In this document: piece after piece, positions 7,697 to 16,582 of the stretch
Layout of the letters: each line of letters opens with the position of its first letter
Numbering within the stretch: the first letter of the stretch is position 1
Source of the DNA: Phycisphaerales bacterium
GTDB taxonomy: Bacteria > Planctomycetota > Phycisphaerae > Phycisphaerales > SM1A02
Direction: 5' to 3'
DNA length: 49,402 bases
NCBI GenBank assembly: GCA_022447205.1
Contig: JAKVBQ010000009.1
Coordinates: 44,986 to 94,387, forward strand
Notes under the pieces: model-generated
The model's input: the letters and a program-made list of their open reading frames with translations, nothing else
Told to the model about the DNA's origin: nothing
Database searches by the model: none
Made by a program: the position numbers and the translations under genes

Positions 7697-9361
7697 CTAC
7701 TGCATCGGGATGCGTGCGTCGTTGCGTGCTCCGCATTCGATCGCGGTCTCGTAGCCCGCGTCGACATGCCTGAAGATGCCCATCAACGGGTCGTTGGTCA
7801 GGACCCGTTGCAGCCTGCGTGCCGCGGCGTCGGTGCCGTCCGCCACGATCACCTGGCCTGCATGCTGGGAGAAGCCGATGCCGACGCCACCGCCGTGGTG
7901 GAAGCTGACCCAGCTCGCACCCGAGGCGATGTTGGTCGCGAAGTTCAGAAGCGGCCAGTCGCTGACCGCATCCGTGCCGTCGAGCATGCCCTCGGTCTCC
8001 CGGTTGGGGCTTGCGACGCTGCCGCAGTCGAGGTGGTCGCGACCGATCACGATCGGCGCCTTCACCTTGCCGGTCCGCACCAGTTCGTTGAAGAGGATGC
8101 CCGCCTTGTCCCGCTCACCCAGTCCGAACCAGCAGATCCGGCAGGGAAGCCCCTGGAACGCGACACGCTCCTCCGCCATGGTCAACCAGCGATGGAGGGA
8201 GGTGTCCTCCGGGAAGAGTTCCATCAGCGCGCGGTCGGTGACCTTGATGTCCTCCGGGTCTCCGGAGAGGGCGCACCAGCGGAAGGGGCCTCGTCCGAGG
8301 CAGAACTGCGGTCGGATGTAGGCGGGGACGAAGCCGGGGAAGTCGAAGGCCTGCTCGAACCCGTTGTCGAGCGCGCGCTGCCTGATGTTGTTGCCGTAGT
8401 CGAAGGTCTTCGCACCTGCGGCCTGCATCTTCACCATCAGGCGGACATGTTCCTCCATGCCGTCCATCGAACGGACGACGTAGCCTTCCGGATCCGACTC
8501 ACGCAGGGCGTCCGCCTCCTCCCGTGAGAGGTCCGCCGGGTAGTACCCGTTCAAGGTGTCGTGTGCCGACGTCTGGTCGGTGAGGGTGTCGGGGACGATG
8601 CCGCGTGCATCGAGTCGTCGGAGAAGGTCGATCGCGTTGCCGACGTAGCCGATCGAGAGCGCCTTCTTCTCGTCGCGCCAGGCGAGCGCCCGATCGATCG
8701 CCGCGTCGAGGTCATGTTCGATCTCGTCGAGGTAGCGGTCGTGGACGCGCTTCTCGAGTCGTTCGATGCAGACATCCGCCATCAGGCAGGTGCCTTCATT
8801 CATCGTGATCGCGAGTGGTTGCGCGCCACCCATGCCGCCGCAGCCCGCGGTCACGTTGAGGGTGCCGGCGAGGGTGCCGCCGAAGTGCTGGCGTGCACAC
8901 TCCGCATACGTCTCGTAGGTGCCCTGGAGGATGCCCTGGGTGCCGATGTAGATCCAGGATCCCGCAGTCATCTGGCCGTACATCATCAGGCCCTTGGCGG
9001 CGAGGTCGTCGAAGTGTTCCTGGGTCGCCCAGTGGGGGACGAGGTTCGAGTTCGCGATCACGACCCTCGGTGCGTCCTCGTGGGTCTTGATGACGCCGAC
9101 GGGCTTGCCGGACTGGACCAGCAGGGTCTCGTCGACCTCGAGCTCCTTCAGGGTGGCGATGATCGCGTCGTACGCCTCCCAGCTGCGCGCCGCCTGTCCG
9201 CGTCCACCGTAGACGACCAGGTCCTCCGGTCGTTCCGCGACCTCGGGGTCGAGGTTGTTCATGAGCATGCGCATCGCACCCTCCGCCTGCCAGCTCTTGC
9301 AGGAGAGGTCGGTGCCTCGGGGTGCGTGGATGACTCGGGTGCCGGTCGGTGTGCTGCTCAT
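7697..9361 (-). CDS. hutU: Urocanate hydratase
   Basis: This 554-residue protein has the usual family length. It converts urocanate to imidazolone propionate, the second step of histidine degradation, using tightly bound NAD+. The sequence shows the NAD-binding segment [11 protein letters not shown], an early [10 protein letters not shown] block, and the C-terminal block [11 protein letters not shown]. It starts 19 bases after the hutH stop on the same strand, so the two form one unit. hutI and hutG are not in the window. Confidence 0.96.
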   Translation of the reverse strand: MSSTPTGTRVIHAPRGTDLSCKSWQAEGAMRMLMNNLDPEVAERPEDLVVYGGRGQAARSWEAYDAIIATLKELEVDETLLVQSGKPVGVIKTHEDAPRVVIANSNLVPHWATQEHFDDLAAKGLMMYGQMTAGSWIYIGTQGILQGTYETYAECARQHFGGTLAGTLNVTAGCGGMGGAQPLAITMNEGTCLMADVCIERLEKRVHDRYLDEIEHDLDAAIDRALAWRDEKKALSIGYVGNAIDLLRRLDARGIVPDTLTDQTSAHDTLNGYYPADLSREEADALRESDPEGYVVRSMDGMEEHVRLMVKMQAAGAKTFDYGNNIRQRALDNGFEQAFDFPGFVPAYIRPQFCLGRGPFRWCALSGDPEDIKVTDRALMELFPEDTSLHRWLTMAEERVAFQGLPCRICWFGLGERDKAGILFNELVRTGKVKAPIVIGRDHLDCGSVASPNRETEGMLDGTDAVSDWPLLNFATNIASGASWVSFHHGGGVGIGFSQHAGQVIVADGTDAAARRLQRVLTNDPLMGIFRHVDAGYETAIECGARNDARIPMQ

Positions 9362-9380
9362 GCCCGCATTCTAGCGCGCA

Positions 9381-10898
9381 TCACAGCATGCCAGAGGCGA
9401 TCAATTCCGCGATCCGGGCGATATCGGGGGAGGGGGCGCGATCCTGGGTCAGGGGCGGGACCACCGTTCGCACGTGCTCGACGATCGTCTCCACGCCATC
9501 ACCTGATCGAAGTGGGCGTTGATGCTCCATCGCCTCCGCCATCACGAGGAGTTCGATCGCGATCACGTCCCTGGCCAGGGTGATCGCATGGCGGGAGAGG
9601 AGCGCGGAGGTCGCGCCCATCGAGTTGTAGTCCTCGATGCCGGCCGAGGTCGGGACGTTGCCGACACTGGCGGGGTTGGCGATCGTCTGCAGTTCGTTGC
9701 AGAGCGCGGCCGCGGTGTACTGCGCGATCATGTAGCCCGAATGCAGGCCGGGCTCGGGGGCGAGGTAATGGGTGACCGGGTTCTCCGTGTCGTGTCCGGA
9801 AAGGACCCAGTAGACCCGGCGTTCGGCGATCCCGGCCACGTGCACCAGCGCGATCCGCAGGGAATCAAGCGCGATCGCGAGCGGCATGCCGTGGAAGTTC
9901 CCGCCGGAGAGGATCGCACCGTCCTCCGGGAAGACCAGGGGGTTGTCGGTCACCGCACCCAGTTCGCGTTCGATCACCACCGCGCACGATTCGATCGCAT
10001 CCATCGCCGCGCCCAGGACCTGGGGGGCGGCTCGAAGGCAGTAGGGATCCTGGACCCGTGGGTCATCCTCGCTGTGCGCCTCGACGATCTCGCTGCCCGA
10101 GAGGAGATCGAGGGTCCTTCGGGCGACCTCGATCTGCCCGGGTTGGCAGCGGACCGCGTGGATCCGTGGGTCGAACGGTCCATGCGAGGCGCGGCATGCG
10201 TCAAGGCTCAGCGCGGTCGCCCCGATCGCGGCGTTCACCAGGATGCGCGCATCGTTGATGCAGAGCGCGCCACTGGCTGCCATCAGGTGGGTGCCGTTGA
10301 GGAGGGCGAGCCCTTCCTTCGCTTCGAGGACCAGTGGTTCGATTCCGCGTTCCTGCATCAGCTCCGCGGTGGCCTGTTCCCGTCCGTCGACCAGGCACGT
10401 GCCTTCCCCGATGAGGCAGAGGGCGATGTGTGCGAGCGGTGCAAGATCACCGGATGCGCCCACCGAGCCTCGGGAGGGCACCACCGGGATCACGTCCTCG
10501 CCCAGGTGCCAGACCAGGCGTTCGATCGTCGCGGGCTGGACCCCGGAGTGGCCGCGGGCCAGACTTGCCGCCAGGAGGAGCATCGTGCCTCGAACAACAG
10601 CCTTCGGAAGCGGCTCACCGGTTCCCGCGGCATGACTTCGCACGATGTTTCGCTGGATCTCGCGCACCTGCTCCAGTTCGATGCGGACTCGCGAGAGCGA
10701 TCCGAACCCGGTGTTCAGTCCGTAGACCGGATCCGCCGCATCCGCGGCGCTCGCGACCTGGGCGCGTGCGGCGACCACGGCCTCCCTGGCCTCGCCGGTG
10801 AGCTCGACTCCGGCCTGCTGCCGTGCGACCGAGACCACCTGTTCGATGCTCAGGGGGGTGCCGTCAAGAGGGACCGTTTTGATTTCATGCTCGCTCAT
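9381..10898 (-). CDS. hutH: Histidine ammonia-lyase
   Basis: This 505-residue enzyme deaminates histidine to urocanate. The autocatalytic MIO cofactor triad Ala148-Ser149-Gly150 sits in Gly-Ser-Val-Gly-Ala-Ser-Gly-Asp-Leu-Ala-Pro-Leu. The N-terminal Tyr-Gly-Leu-Asn-Thr-Gly-Phe-Gly and the later Gly-Gly-Asn-Phe-His-Gly motifs are also present. The ATG at 10898 gives the normal family N-terminus; the open frame reaches further upstream but into unlikely sequence. hutH precedes hutU. No Hut regulator is nearby. Confidence 0.96.
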   Translation of the reverse strand: MSEHEIKTVPLDGTPLSIEQVVSVARQQAGVELTGEAREAVVAARAQVASAADAADPVYGLNTGFGSLSRVRIELEQVREIQRNIVRSHAAGTGEPLPKAVVRGTMLLLAASLARGHSGVQPATIERLVWHLGEDVIPVVPSRGSVGASGDLAPLAHIALCLIGEGTCLVDGREQATAELMQERGIEPLVLEAKEGLALLNGTHLMAASGALCINDARILVNAAIGATALSLDACRASHGPFDPRIHAVRCQPGQIEVARRTLDLLSGSEIVEAHSEDDPRVQDPYCLRAAPQVLGAAMDAIESCAVVIERELGAVTDNPLVFPEDGAILSGGNFHGMPLAIALDSLRIALVHVAGIAERRVYWVLSGHDTENPVTHYLAPEPGLHSGYMIAQYTAAALCNELQTIANPASVGNVPTSAGIEDYNSMGATSALLSRHAITLARDVIAIELLVMAEAMEHQRPLRSGDGVETIVEHVRTVVPPLTQDRAPSPDIARIAELIASGML

Positions 10899-10923
10899 CG
10901 ATGTCACCAGCCTACGGCGTTTG

Positions 10924-10929
10924 TAGACT
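10924..10929 (+). promoter_or_regulatory. Candidate -10 element before the membrane protein gene
   Basis: TAGACT ends 7 bases before the ATG at 10937, which fits near-leaderless transcription. The region 10899-10936 also holds the divergent hutH promoter. Confidence 0.35.
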
Positions 10930-10936
10930 GGCCGCC

Positions 10937-11881
10937 ATGGCACCCTCCAATGACCAACCGTCCCGCCCTCCCTTGCCGGTTCGCCTGTTCATGCTCGTGG
11001 CGGCACGGAACCCCCTCGACATGGAGCACTGCCATGTCGACCACGCCCCTCCGGTCCGCTATGCCTACCTGTTCTCCGGGCTCTTCGTGGCCTATCTCGC
11101 CACGCTCCCGGTCATCGATGCCCTCCGCTCGGACCAGGGCGGTGCTGCGTCGATCCTCTCCGAGGCCTCCTCGCCGTTGCTCGGCCTGTTCGCACTGATG
11201 GCGCTGGTCCTGGTCTACCTGATCATGGGCGGTTTCCTGGCTCGTCACCTCAATGGTGCCGTCGCCCTCTTCGTCGTGGGCGTCGGCTTCTCCTTCCTTT
11301 CCGCCGGCATGGGTGGCATTCACCAGTTCGCCTGGTCGGACGCCTCGCCGTGGCTGCTCGGGGTCGAGACGGTGTGCTGGGCGTTGGCGACCTTCTACCT
11401 CGTCTGGGCGTTGAATCGTTCATCGGGGGGGCTGCCCGACGTCCCTCACGACTGGAAGACCGAGCCGATCGGTTCCTGGGCGTCCCTCAGCTCCAAGCCC
11501 TCGCTTTCCGCACTGGCCTGCAGCCTCATCGTGCTGCCGGTCGCCTGGGTGCTCCTTGCAGATGATTCGCACGGGCAGGTGCTCGGTGCGGTCATCCTGG
11601 CCTCCTTCCTCGCCGGCATGGCGGGGCGCGTCGCCGCGCCGAAGCTCGATCCGATCCTGATCTATCCCGGCGTGGTGCTTGTCGGTGGACTCGCGCAGCT
11701 GGTCGTCGTCAGCGGATGGAGCGGTTCGCTTGCCGATGCCCTCGTCGAGCAGACCGTGCCTCGATTCCTGTACGTGATGCCGATCACGTGGGTCGCGGGT
11801 TCCCTGGCCGGCGTCTCCATGGGGGTGGGCTGGGCGCGCAGCTTCATCAGCGAGCCTCCGGGGACCGTCGCCGACAACTGA
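10937..11881 (+). CDS. Polytopic inner membrane protein of unknown function
   Basis: This 314-residue protein has about eight hydrophobic spans, beginning with Tyr-Leu-Phe-Ser-Gly-Leu-Phe-Val-Ala-Tyr near residue 38 and ending with Ala-Gly-Ser-Leu-Ala-Gly-Val-Ser near 290. A hydrophilic loop near 165-185 (Pro-His-Asp-Trp-Lys-Thr-Glu-Pro) separates the two groups of spans. I do not recognise a transporter signature. It is followed after 68 bases by a sugar kinase in the same direction. The start was chosen because a -10-like hexamer lies just upstream and the upstream in-frame sequence overlaps the hutH promoter region. Confidence 0.75.
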   Translation: MAPSNDQPSRPPLPVRLFMLVAARNPLDMEHCHVDHAPPVRYAYLFSGLFVAYLATLPVIDALRSDQGGAASILSEASSPLLGLFALMALVLVYLIMGGFLARHLNGAVALFVVGVGFSFLSAGMGGIHQFAWSDASPWLLGVETVCWALATFYLVWALNRSSGGLPDVPHDWKTEPIGSWASLSSKPSLSALACSLIVLPVAWVLLADDSHGQVLGAVILASFLAGMAGRVAAPKLDPILIYPGVVLVGGLAQLVVVSGWSGSLADALVEQTVPRFLYVMPITWVAGSLAGVSMGVGWARSFISEPPGTVADN

Positions 11882-11949
11882 AGTCCTGAACCCGGCACCT
11901 CTCGTCTTCCATTCTCGAGCAACCCTCGACAAACAGAAAGCCCAGAACC

Positions 11950-12864
11950 ATGTCCCTGATCGTCACCGGAACGCTTGGCATCGACACCATCGACACTCCG
12001 CACGGTGGAGCGGAACGGGTACCCGGCGGGTCCGCCTCCTACTTCGCGGCGGCGGCCAGTGCCCAGGGACCGGTCCGACTGGTCGGTGCGGTGGGGGGCG
12101 ACTGGCCCGCGGAACACCGTGTCCTGCTCGAGTCCTTCAACAACGTCGATCTCGCCGGCCTCGAGCAACGCTCGGACAGCAGGACGTTCGCCTGGGGCGG
12201 TCGCTACCTCGACAACATGAACGTCCGTGAGACGACCTTCACCGAACTCGGCGTGCTCGAGGAAGCGCCTCCCGAGGTCCCCGAGTCGTTCCGGGACAGT
12301 GAACTCGTCTTCCTCGCGAATTCCCATCCTTCGGTGCAGGCTTCCTTCCTCGACCAGCTTCCCGAGCGTCAGCTTTCGGTCATGGACAGCATGGACCTCT
12401 GGATCGAGATCGCGAATCCGGAACTCCACGCCCTGCTTGAGCGAGTCGATGGCGTCATGATCAACGACTCCGAGGCGGAACAGCTCACCGGAGTCAGCAA
12501 TCCCTTCACCGCCGCGCGCAAGGTGCTCGACCTCGGACCGAACTTCGTGATCATCAAGAAGGGCGAGCACGGAGCGATCCTCGTTCATCGGGACGGCACC
12601 GCCCTGGTTCCCGCCTATCCCGCCGGAAGCGACCAGGTGGTCGACCCCACCGGAGCCGGCGACAGTTTCGCGGGTGGCTTCATGGCGTATCTCGAACGAA
12701 CGGGTGGCCGTGACTTCAGTGCGATCCAGTCGGCGCTCGCCTGGGGAACGGTCACCGCGAGTTTCACGCTCGAATCCTTCGGTCTCGATGGATTGAAGAA
12801 CCTGACCATCGACCAGCTCGAGGAGCGCGTCGAGATCCTCCGTGCTGCTGCCCGGATCGGATGA
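11950..12864 (+). CDS. PfkB-family carbohydrate kinase
   Basis: This 304-residue cytoplasmic kinase has the ribokinase fold. The N-terminal Gly-Gly-Ser-Ala-Ser-Tyr-Phe-Ala (near 26-33) is the PfkB sugar-binding signature. Asp-Pro-Thr-Gly-Ala-Gly-Asp-Ser-Phe-Ala-Gly-Gly near 232-243 carries the anion hole and the catalytic Asp238. The Asn-Asp-Ser-Glu-Ala-Glu segment is the conserved metal/phosphate block. The substrate cannot be read from sequence; sugars or nucleosides are both possible. It lies 36 bases before the peptidase gene, in the same direction. Confidence 0.9.
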   Translation: MSLIVTGTLGIDTIDTPHGGAERVPGGSASYFAAAASAQGPVRLVGAVGGDWPAEHRVLLESFNNVDLAGLEQRSDSRTFAWGGRYLDNMNVRETTFTELGVLEEAPPEVPESFRDSELVFLANSHPSVQASFLDQLPERQLSVMDSMDLWIEIANPELHALLERVDGVMINDSEAEQLTGVSNPFTAARKVLDLGPNFVIIKKGEHGAILVHRDGTALVPAYPAGSDQVVDPTGAGDSFAGGFMAYLERTGGRDFSAIQSALAWGTVTASFTLESFGLDGLKNLTIDQLEERVEILRAAARIG

Positions 12865-12900
12865 TGTCATGTCCCTGACGGGACGATCGGAGTTACAGGC

Positions 12901-15027
12901 ATGCCCCTGCGAATCATGAGTACCGCGGTCCTTTCTTGCTGCCTCCTGCTGACGACCGGCCTTGCGCTTGCGTCGCCGGCCTCGATCTCCTGGGATCGAT
13001 ACGAGGACATCCCCGGAGCGGACAAGGTCCAGGCGGCACAGGCCACCTCGCGACGCCTCGTCCGTTCCGCTTCGGGAGGTTCCGTCCGCTGGGATGTCGA
13101 GAACGGACGTGCCTGGACCCGGTCCGGCGACCAATGGGTCGTCCTTGACCTGGCGACCGGCACCGAAGTGGACGCCGCCGATCAGGACCCGCCGGAAGCC
13201 GCGGAGCGTCAGCGACGTCGCGGTCGGCGGGGGGGGATGGTCGATCGACCCGCTCGTGGTCGCCAGGCCACCCGCATGCAGTCGCCGGATGGCGCCATGA
13301 CCGCCATCCATCGCGACCACAACGTCATCCTCAGCAGGAAGGACGGCAGTGAGATCGCGGTGACCACCGAAGGTGATTCGAGAAATCGCTTCGGAACCGC
13401 GAGCTGGGTGTACGGCGAGGAACTCGGCCAGCAGACCGCGATGTGGTTCTCGCCGGACTCGAAGAAGCTCGCCTATTACGCCTTCGATGTCACCGACGTC
13501 CCCGACTACTACCTGCTCGGGGGACTGACCGACCTTCGGACCGACATCATGGACGAGGCCTATCCGAAGCCCGGCGATCCGAATCCGATCGCCAACCTGC
13601 GCATCCACGACATCGAGAGCGGCAAGGACATCGCCGTCGATGTCGGGGACGATGACGACCAGTACGTCTACGACATCGAGTTCTCGCCGGACTCGGAGCA
13701 CCTGCTCTACCGACGCATGAACCGCCACCAGAACGTCCTCGAGGTCGTCATGGTGGATCCCGAGACCGGTGAGTCCCGGGTCCTGATCCGCGAGGAACAG
13801 CCGACCTGGGTCGCCCATGATTCGGAACTCCGCTGGCTCGCCGACGGCCGACGCTTCCTCTGGGCTTCGGAACGGAGCGGCTTCCGGACGTTCGAGCTGT
13901 GGGATCTCGAGGAACCCGAGGGTCGTCTGGCGACCCTTGGCGACGGCACCTTCCCGACCGAACGGATCGCTCGCATCGACGAGGACGAGAACCTGCCCGG
14001 TGGTGGGACCCTCTACTTCTCCGGGTACGGCGACGAGCATCCGATGAATCTGCAGCTGTACTCGGTCAATTTCGACGGCAGCGATCTGACCCGGATGACC
14101 GGGGACGCCCTCAATCACTCGAACTTCGACATCGCTCCGGACGGTTCCGGTGTCGTCGCGACCGGTCAGACCTGGGAATCGGCGCCGGAGAGCATCCTCT
14201 ACGGCAAGGACGGCATGCGCATCAAGACGCTTGCCACGTCCGATCTCTCACGTCTCGAGGCTTCGACGAGACGCGCCTCGGAACTCTTCAGCTTCGAGAC
14301 CGAGGACGGTACCGAGACCTGCTACGGCCGGATCCACTATCCGGACGACTTCGACCCCGGTCGGAAGTGGCCGATCCTCGTCGACGTCTACGGCGGTCCC
14401 GAGTCACGAGCCCTGAGGAACAACTACGAGATCTCCAATCCGGTGACCGAGTTCGGACTGGTCGTGGTGCAGATCGACAATCGCGGCACCGAGGGACGCG
14501 GCAAGGCGTTCGAGGGTGCGACCTACCTCAAGCTCGGCCAGGTGGACCTCGGTGACCAGGCGCACGGCGTGAAGACGCTCCTCGAGCGACACGACTTCCT
14601 TGATGGAGACCGCGTCGGGATCACCGGTCACTCCTACGGTGGGTACATGAGCGCCCTTGCGGTCCTGCGCCACCCCGATGTCTTCCATGTCGCGGTCGCG
14701 GGTGCCCCGGTCACCGACTGGCGCAACTACGACACGATCTACACCGAGCGCTACATGCGGACCCCCGGCGAGAACAAGCTCAACTACGACCTCGGGAGCT
14801 GCGTCAAGCTCGCGAACCGTCTCGAGGGAGAGCTTCTGGTCCTGCACGGCATGATCGACGACAACGTGCACCCGTCCAATGCGTGGCAGCTGGTGAACGC
14901 GCTCCAGTCGAAGAACATTCCCTTCGAGATGCAGTTCTTCCCCAACGCGACCCACGGGATCTACTCGCCGGCCTCTCGTTCGGCGAAGTGGTCCTTCCTG
15001 GTGGAGCACCTGGTCGGGGAGGAGTGA
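12901..15027 (+). CDS. S9 family dipeptidyl peptidase (DPP-IV-like), exported
   Basis: This 708-residue protein has a signal peptide at about 1-25, a DPP-IV-type beta-propeller at about 60-430, and an alpha/beta hydrolase domain to the end. The catalytic triad is complete: Ser578 in Gly-His-Ser-Tyr-Gly-Gly-Tyr, Asp653 in His-Gly-Met-Ile-Asp-Asp-Asn-Val-His, and His685 in Asn-Ala-Thr-His-Gly. The family removes X-Pro or X-Ala dipeptides from peptide N-termini. A short Arg/Gly-rich stretch lies near residues 102-122. GGAG precedes the start by about 9 bases. The stop lies just before the murQ start, so the two are probably co-translated; both could serve recovery of peptide or cell-wall fragments. 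Confidence 0.93.
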   Translation: MPLRIMSTAVLSCCLLLTTGLALASPASISWDRYEDIPGADKVQAAQATSRRLVRSASGGSVRWDVENGRAWTRSGDQWVVLDLATGTEVDAADQDPPEAAERQRRRGRRGGMVDRPARGRQATRMQSPDGAMTAIHRDHNVILSRKDGSEIAVTTEGDSRNRFGTASWVYGEELGQQTAMWFSPDSKKLAYYAFDVTDVPDYYLLGGLTDLRTDIMDEAYPKPGDPNPIANLRIHDIESGKDIAVDVGDDDDQYVYDIEFSPDSEHLLYRRMNRHQNVLEVVMVDPETGESRVLIREEQPTWVAHDSELRWLADGRRFLWASERSGFRTFELWDLEEPEGRLATLGDGTFPTERIARIDEDENLPGGGTLYFSGYGDEHPMNLQLYSVNFDGSDLTRMTGDALNHSNFDIAPDGSGVVATGQTWESAPESILYGKDGMRIKTLATSDLSRLEASTRRASELFSFETEDGTETCYGRIHYPDDFDPGRKWPILVDVYGGPESRALRNNYEISNPVTEFGLVVVQIDNRGTEGRGKAFEGATYLKLGQVDLGDQAHGVKTLLERHDFLDGDRVGITGHSYGGYMSALAVLRHPDVFHVAVAGAPVTDWRNYDTIYTERYMRTPGENKLNYDLGSCVKLANRLEGELLVLHGMIDDNVHPSNAWQLVNALQSKNIPFEMQFFPNATHGIYSPASRSAKWSFLVEHLVGEE

Positions 15028-15029
15028 GC

Positions 15030-15866
15030 GTGCCGGAGCTTCCGCCGGATCGATCCGACGTGGCGACCGAGGCCCTGCACCCGGCGAACCGTGACCTTGC
15101 CTCGGGCTCGCTCGAGGAGTCGATCGACCTGGTCGCGGACGACCACATGATCGTCGTCGATGCGCTGCGGAACGCACGGGAAGCCCTGGCCGGGCTGATC
15201 GAATCGGTGGTGGACGCCCTTGGTCGGGGTGGTCGACTGGTCTACGTCGGTGCGGGGACCAGTGGTCGCCTCGGGGTCCTGGATGCCTCCGAGTGCCCGC
15301 CGACGTTCAACTCCGATCCCGAGGACGTCATCGGTCTGATCGCGGGCGGAGACCCCGCCCTGCGGCGTTCGAGTGAAGGGCGTGAGGATGAACCCGACGG
15401 TGCCCATCCGGAGCTGGATGCACTCGGGCTCGGGTCGGATGACGTGCTGGTCGGCATCGCGGCCGGGGGAACGACGCCGTACGTCCTCGGTGCGATCAGC
15501 GAGGCCGCACGACGTGGTGCCGCGACCGGATTCATCAGCTGTTCACCGCGTGAGGCACCTGAAGGGTGCAGGCACCTCGTCGTTCTCGACACCGGTGCGG
15601 AGCTTCTCGCCGGTTCGACGCGACTCAAGGCGGGGTCGGTGACGAAGCTCGCGCTCAACACCATCACGACCGTCGCCTTCGCGCGCCTGGGGAAGGTGCG
15701 CGGCAATCTCATGATCGACCTGCGTGCGACCAACGACAAGCTTCATGATCGGGCGATCCGCATCCTCATGCGGCTCTTCCCGGGACTCGACAGGGCCGAG
15801 GCGGCGCGGGAGCTCGCACATGACGATGGCGTCCTGCGTGCCACCGTCGAGCGACTCGAGGCCTGA
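15030..15866 (+). CDS. murQ: N-acetylmuramic acid 6-phosphate etherase
   Basis: This 278-residue SIS-domain enzyme cleaves the lactyl ether of MurNAc-6-phosphate to give GlcNAc-6-phosphate and lactate during cell-wall recycling. The signature Gly-Ala-Gly-Thr-Ser-Gly-Arg-Leu-Gly-Val-Leu-Asp-Ala-Ser-Glu-Cys-Pro-Pro-Thr-Phe is intact. Asn-Leu-Met-Ile-Asp-Leu-Arg-Ala-Thr-Asn-Asp-Lys-Leu, typical of the C-terminal half, is also present. The start is the GTG at 15030 with GGGGAGGA about 7 bases upstream; a GTG at 15024 overlapping the peptidase stop is also in frame. It is slightly shorter than E. coli MurQ (298). anmK and a muropeptide importer are not in the window. Confidence 0.93.
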   Translation: MPELPPDRSDVATEALHPANRDLASGSLEESIDLVADDHMIVVDALRNAREALAGLIESVVDALGRGGRLVYVGAGTSGRLGVLDASECPPTFNSDPEDVIGLIAGGDPALRRSSEGREDEPDGAHPELDALGLGSDDVLVGIAAGGTTPYVLGAISEAARRGAATGFISCSPREAPEGCRHLVVLDTGAELLAGSTRLKAGSVTKLALNTITTVAFARLGKVRGNLMIDLRATNDKLHDRAIRILMRLFPGLDRAEAARELAHDDGVLRATVERLEA

Positions 15867-15897
15867 CCCCGTTCGTTCAAGGCCGCACGGGCATGAG

Positions 15898-15925
15898 AAA
15901 AGCCCCACGCCAGGCGTGGGGCTTT
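15898..15925. terminator. Two-way intrinsic terminator between murQ and the HU gene
   Basis: A perfect 12-bp stem (AAAGCCCCACGC with GCGTGGGGCTTT, loop CAG) is flanked by A residues on one side and T residues on the other, so it can end transcription from both converging genes. Confidence 0.85.
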
Positions 15926-15967
15926 CGGGAAGTCTCGTGTGTACGCAACGAGAAGGAACGGACCTGA

Positions 15968-16447
15968 TCAGATCTGGTCGTTCAGCTTCTTGAGTGCGCG
16001 AGCGCGAACCTTCTTGGATGCGGGCTTGGCAGCGAACCACTGCTCTTCGCCCGTGAAGGGGTTGATGCCCTTGCGACGCGGCTTGGCCGGCGCCTTCTTG
16101 ACGGTCATCTTCAGTCCCATGAACTTGACGATGCCGCACTTCTTGAGATCGGCGACGCACATCTGCTCGAGAGCGTCGAACATGCCCATGACTTCCTTGC
16201 GCGTGCAGTCGCAGGCCTCGGCGATCGCCGTGATCTGCTGGCTGCGGGTACGCGGGGTCGCGGAGGCAGTGATCTTCTTCGGACCGGTTGCAGCCTTCTT
16301 GGCGGGGGCCTTCTTCTTGGCGGTGCTGCGACGGGTCGTCTTCTTCTTCGTGGTGGTACGACGGGCGGTTCGCTTCGCGGCCTTCTTGGCAGGTCGGCGG
16401 GCAGCCTTACGGGTGGTCTTCTTCTTCTTCGCGGTCTTCTTGGCCAT
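15968..16447 (-). CDS. HU/IHF-family DNA-binding protein with histone H1-like Lys/Ala/Arg tail
   Basis: This 159-residue protein is a fusion of two parts. Residues 1-60 are almost entirely Lys, Ala, Arg, Thr and Pro, with Ala-Lys-Lys-type repeats as in histone H1-like proteins. Residues 60-159 form an HU-fold domain: Arg-Ser-Gln-Gln-Ile-Thr-Ala-Ile-Ala-Glu opens it, Leu-Lys-Lys-Cys-Gly-Ile-Val-Lys-Phe leads into the arm, and Gly-Ile-Asn-Pro-Phe-Thr-Gly-Glu matches the HU arm consensus (Arg-Asn-Pro-x-Thr-Gly). It should compact or bridge DNA. AGGA lies about 10 bases before the ATG. The gene has its own promoter and terminator, suggesting a single-gene, well-expressed unit. Confidence 0.88.
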   Translation of the reverse strand: MAKKTAKKKKTTRKAARRPAKKAAKRTARRTTTKKKTTRRSTAKKKAPAKKAATGPKKITASATPRTRSQQITAIAEACDCTRKEVMGMFDALEQMCVADLKKCGIVKFMGLKMTVKKAPAKPRRKGINPFTGEEQWFAAKPASKKVRARALKKLNDQI

Positions 16448-16501
16448 AGTGCAGAATCCTTTCGCATTCTCCCCCGTCCAAATGCGGTGGGAGCGCGCGA
16501 A

Positions 16502-16529
16502 AGATAATCCCCCCCGGCGCACGGCACAA
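16502..16529 (-). promoter_or_regulatory. Candidate sigma70-type promoter of the HU gene
   Basis: On the minus strand TTGTGC (16524-16529) and TATCTT (16502-16507) are separated by 16 bases. The transcription start would lie about 45-50 bases before the HU ATG. Confidence 0.45.
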
Positions 16530-16582
16530 GCCGATCAGCCGAGAAAAATAGGGGTTTTCACTGATTACCTGAATTCGTCGTT

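Noticed and set aside
11662-14118. An 818-codon open frame on the minus strand across the sugar kinase and peptidase genes
   Set aside because: It lies opposite two clear enzyme genes with intact motifs; long antisense frames are expected at this G+C, and its translation matches no family I know.
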